Assembly (NCBI GenBank): GCA_027943335.1
Contig: BSBK01002050.1
Location: forward strand, 1 to 64,000
DNA from: Chamaecyparis obtusa
Taxonomy: Eukaryota > Streptophyta > Pinopsida > Cupressales > Cupressaceae
Direction: 5' to 3'
Length of the DNA stretch: 64,000 nucleotides
Below the pieces are notes generated by a model. The model searched no databases, was not told the origin of the DNA, and saw nothing but the letters and a program-made list of their open reading frames with translations. Every line of letters starts with the position of its first letter. Within the stretch, counting starts at the first letter, position 1. Positions 60,966 through 64,000 of the stretch are shown here, one piece after another. The position numbers and the translations under genes are program-made.

Positions 60966-63092
60966 GTGAATAATCACCACTAAAGTTTTCACTGCCTCAC
61001 AGTTCTCTTCACTTCAGTCCAATAGATCAGTTTAGTTCTCTTCACACCTACCAATATCTCATTCACCAACTCTCACAATTTCCATTCTGATGCAAAATAA
61101 TACCAATTTTAACAACATATGCAATTGGTCACTCTACATATTTGACATGACATTTACCAAGTCAGAGCATGTAAAAGCAAGATCAACATTCAAAAAAGAA
61201 GTAAATCAATGCAGAATAGAGCTACAAACTCATTGGGCTCTATTGGCAACAATCAAAACACATTTGGGGTCAAAAGAAAGTTATTGAAATGCTTTGATAG
61301 ATAGAGGTAGAGATTGATCTTGTTTTTGCAGGCCTTTCAAAACCCTAGCCATCTTCAAACCCTTCCTTCTTCAAATCTCACCACACAAGCCGATAAAACA
61401 AAATAACCAACAGACATAAAAATTATCTTGTCATTTACAATGTTTTCAAGTTGCAGTGGGAGAATCAATCGCTTTGGTTAGATATAGGGATTGCTCGCTT
61501 GATATTATTGAGGAAAATTAAGTACCTCATAACATGCTTTTGATCACCAAAAACTTCAACTCCCTCACCTTAAATTCCTCTAACTATACAATTATGAGAG
61601 ATGCGGGTCAATTAAATGGCATGACATTGTTGATAAATGGTTTACTGATGGAGCAGTAAAAGTAACCACAAGCTATAATTGGAAAACCATGTGCATAAAT
61701 CCATTTACAACTGTGAGACAAATCTGAGCGTGAGAAAAATTGAGCAGTTTGTATGCGAGCTTCCCCACAAGGGAATCCTAAGCTTAACAAGGTGTACATA
61801 CCCTACCCCCTAGTGGGATTTGAACTTTTGACCTCTCTTTCAACATTACAAATTCGATATTATTCATGGATATGTAGGAAATTAAAATGCATGTTGTATA
61901 GAGACAATTGGGCTAATTAAAATCTAGTGTCCCCTTCGTAAGGTATGCATTTTAGTTTGTTGTTTTCATAATCATTTAAACTACATGTTCCTTTAGATGA
62001 AGTTTGTACATCTAGAGTGTCATATTATGTCTTTCAATGTAAACTTATTAGACTCTTCCAATATGTGCAAATGCACCATACTAAACATTGCATCTTGTGT
62101 ATTCATTCTAAATGTAATAGTAATAACTGAGTTTCTTCTAGATGTTACTACTTCATGATTACTAGACAATCTGATAATCCTAAACAATTATATTGTGTAG
62201 TCTTTAACACTGAGCTTTTATCTTGTGTTTGGAGATTCCTACAATTACCATTTTGATTCATTCTACCTAATAGAGTTGATTTAAGTTATTGCAATGTCTT
62301 CTTGAGTAGTAACTAGGAGTTCAGTAAGGACAAGGTGACGATAAGATGTTTCATTGAAATAATCAATTTATAACAATGTCTCCTTGAGTAGGGGTTAGGA
62401 ATATGGCAAGGTAGGGGGATAAGATGTTTAATTTTAATCATCTAACAAAATAATGATACTTGTAAGAATGCACCACTAAAATAAAAAATAAATAGGAATG
62501 AAATAACATTAAAAATCATTCACTTTAACATCACATATAAAACTTGAGATAGAGTTTTAATGTTGTGGAAATAAGTTGTTCCATAGATTATGCACACAAA
62601 ACTAGGAACAAGGCTTATTTCCCTTGATTAAGTTAAGGAGAGTGGATCCACTTGGCTCAAAGGATTGAGAACAAGGTGAATTCAAAACTCCTAGTTTGAT
62701 TTGAGAATGACTATGCAAAAGATGTGAGTTGGATGTTAAATCTAGGGCCAAAGATGAAAAAATGAAGATTTTTGTCATGCACAATAAACCACAGAATAGT
62801 TATTGAGGCTAGGGTTACAAATATGGAAAGAGAAGATAGAAAAGAAGTTGTGCCTAAAAGTTGGGTTGAAGTTAGGAAGTCAACAGTGCATAGGGTTCCC
62901 TTGACACAAGAATGTCAGATGCAGATAAAAGTTGTGTTTCTAGGATTAGAATGTTGTTCAGAATCTTCCCCAAAAGTTTCATTAAAAAGACCTTGCAATT
63001 CATTGTTGGGTAGAGCGTCTTCACTCTACTTTTTCAAACTTACAAAATCTCGATCTATAGGTCTCTATCTATTTTATTTTATTCTAGATCAG
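60966..63092. other. intergenic sequence, no gene recognised
   Basis: No coherent coding frame. Near 62280-62420 the phrase AACAATGTCT(C/T)CTTGAGTAG...TTAGGA repeats imperfectly (TGCAATGTCTTCTTGAGTAGTAACTAGGA and AACAATGTCTCCTTGAGTAGGGGTTAGGA). An open frame at 62772-63095 shows no motif. Confidence 0.5.
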
Positions 63093-64000
63093 TGATGCAG
63101 GAGTATCCTAGGATTCTTGGCAATCCTATATCAACCAAAAATATGTTTGTTTTGAAAGGAAAATTAGTAGTTTTGATCTTTGTTGGTGAAGTATTTTCTT
63201 AGTTTCAATGTTTACCGGGGTGCTCAGTCTCTGAAGAATGCTTGGTAACTGAAGGTGTTGGTTGCTTCTAGCACTCGGTGATAACTGCATTGCTCAGTGA
63301 TCGGTTCACTGGCGCTCGGTTATTTCTCTACTGCTTGGTGTTTGGTTACCGACGGGTCTCGGTGTTTCTTAATAACACTCAGTGTTCTTGTAGACTGACT
63401 TGGTTGTTTGATGGATCGGCTTGGCTGACTAATGCATTTAATTTGGGTCGCATTCCTCAAGCTATGGATTGACCATTGGACGTGTGGGGACCTAGATCTA
63501 GCGTGTTGCATTATCCTATGTGGATCTGGAGGTCGACATGGATAATTTAATTATTGTAAGGTTGTTTGAGAGCCGACCATGTTTTGCATTTAATATTTGT
63601 ATATTTGGAAGCCAACTAGGCTTTGGGGATTTAATTATTTGTAAATCTAACTTGTGGCTGGGAATTAGTATTTAAGTAGATGTATGGGTGGTTGTTTATG
63701 GGACATCAGTGAGAGTTGGATTAGAAGATCTAGAGGAAGAATTGGAAGATAGTAGAGTTAGTAGCTTGCGAGCTTAGGCATAAGAAGATTTATTGGTGGC
63801 CTACATGCATAAGTTTAGATCTTCCTTGGTGAGCCTACTAGTGTCCTATCGTGTTATAGACCTAGACTAGCTGAGAGATGTATTGGATCCCACGTGATCT
63901 TGTAGAACTATTCTTTCTTTGTATTTGGTCGTAATCAGGAAGGCATTATAGCCTGGCACATTGCATGTAATCAGTTGTTGATGAATAAATATACTTGTTT
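63093..64000 (+). mobile_element. probable LTR, cut off by the window end
   Basis: Starts TGATGCAGGAGTATCCTAGG, a plausible LTR start. It contains many CTCGGTG/CTCAGTG words (63220-63370), a TATA-like TATTTAAG near 63671, and an AATAAATA polyadenylation-like word near 63984. No second copy is in the window to confirm it, and the orientation is inferred from the TATA and poly(A) words. Confidence 0.4.

Noticed and set aside
61590..61860. tRNA-like B-box (minus strand AAGTTCAAATCCCACT), possible SINE or tRNA
   Set aside because: No convincing A-box at the right distance, no cloverleaf, and no target duplication seen; too weak to list.

Overview
The window looks like nuclear DNA from a seed plant with a large, repeat-rich genome. 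Nothing in it looks bacterial or viral, and no intact host gene is visible. Nearly all recognisable coding sequence belongs to decayed transposable elements: two LTR retrotransposons with target-site duplications (TSDs), a third copia-type gag remnant, a LINE tail, a solo LTR, a MITE-like element, a hAT transposase and a second DDE-like transposase family. A conifer is possible from the density of old nested elements, but the sequence alone does not prove it.

Layout. 1-476 is a TA/TATATG microsatellite. A minus-strand transposase-like pseudogene runs from 12968 down to 1884. It is split by a complete but dead minus-strand copia element, here called A (3863-11620, LTRs of 1454 bp each, TSD TTAAC). 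The 5' half of the split pseudogene also lies in a perfectly phased tandem triplication of a 4036-bp unit (11813-23920). 23921-27537 has no gene. Element B (27543-35664, plus strand, TSD AATAA) has LTRs of 1198 and 1183 bp, a Gag-like ORF with a coiled coil and a zinc-knuckle array, and a long accessory ORF, but no reverse transcriptase, integrase or protease. At 37945-39440 a copia-type gag remnant is interrupted by a 5'-truncated LINE (38014-38865) with a 15-bp TSD. 42374-43001 is a MITE-like element with terminal inverted repeats. 49745-50233 is a solo LTR with TSD GTAGG.

48-61 kb is the most unusual part. A plus-strand decayed gene of about 1300 codons (52704-56620, G-patch domain and coiled coil) converges on a minus-strand hAT transposase pseudogene (60147-57508). 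Upstream of the plus-strand gene is a four-unit array of 282-292 bp repeats carrying TGACG, TGAGTCA and CACGTG-type motifs. Clusters of TTGGCGA/GGCGAA words lie outside both genes (about 47.9-48.3 kb and 60.4-61.0 kb). The whole may be one large two-gene DNA transposon, but I could not find its terminal inverted repeats.

The right end (about 63.09-64 kb) looks like the start of another LTR cut off by the window. All coding calls come from reading frames and motifs seen by eye. Percentages and divergence are not computed except where individual differences are listed.
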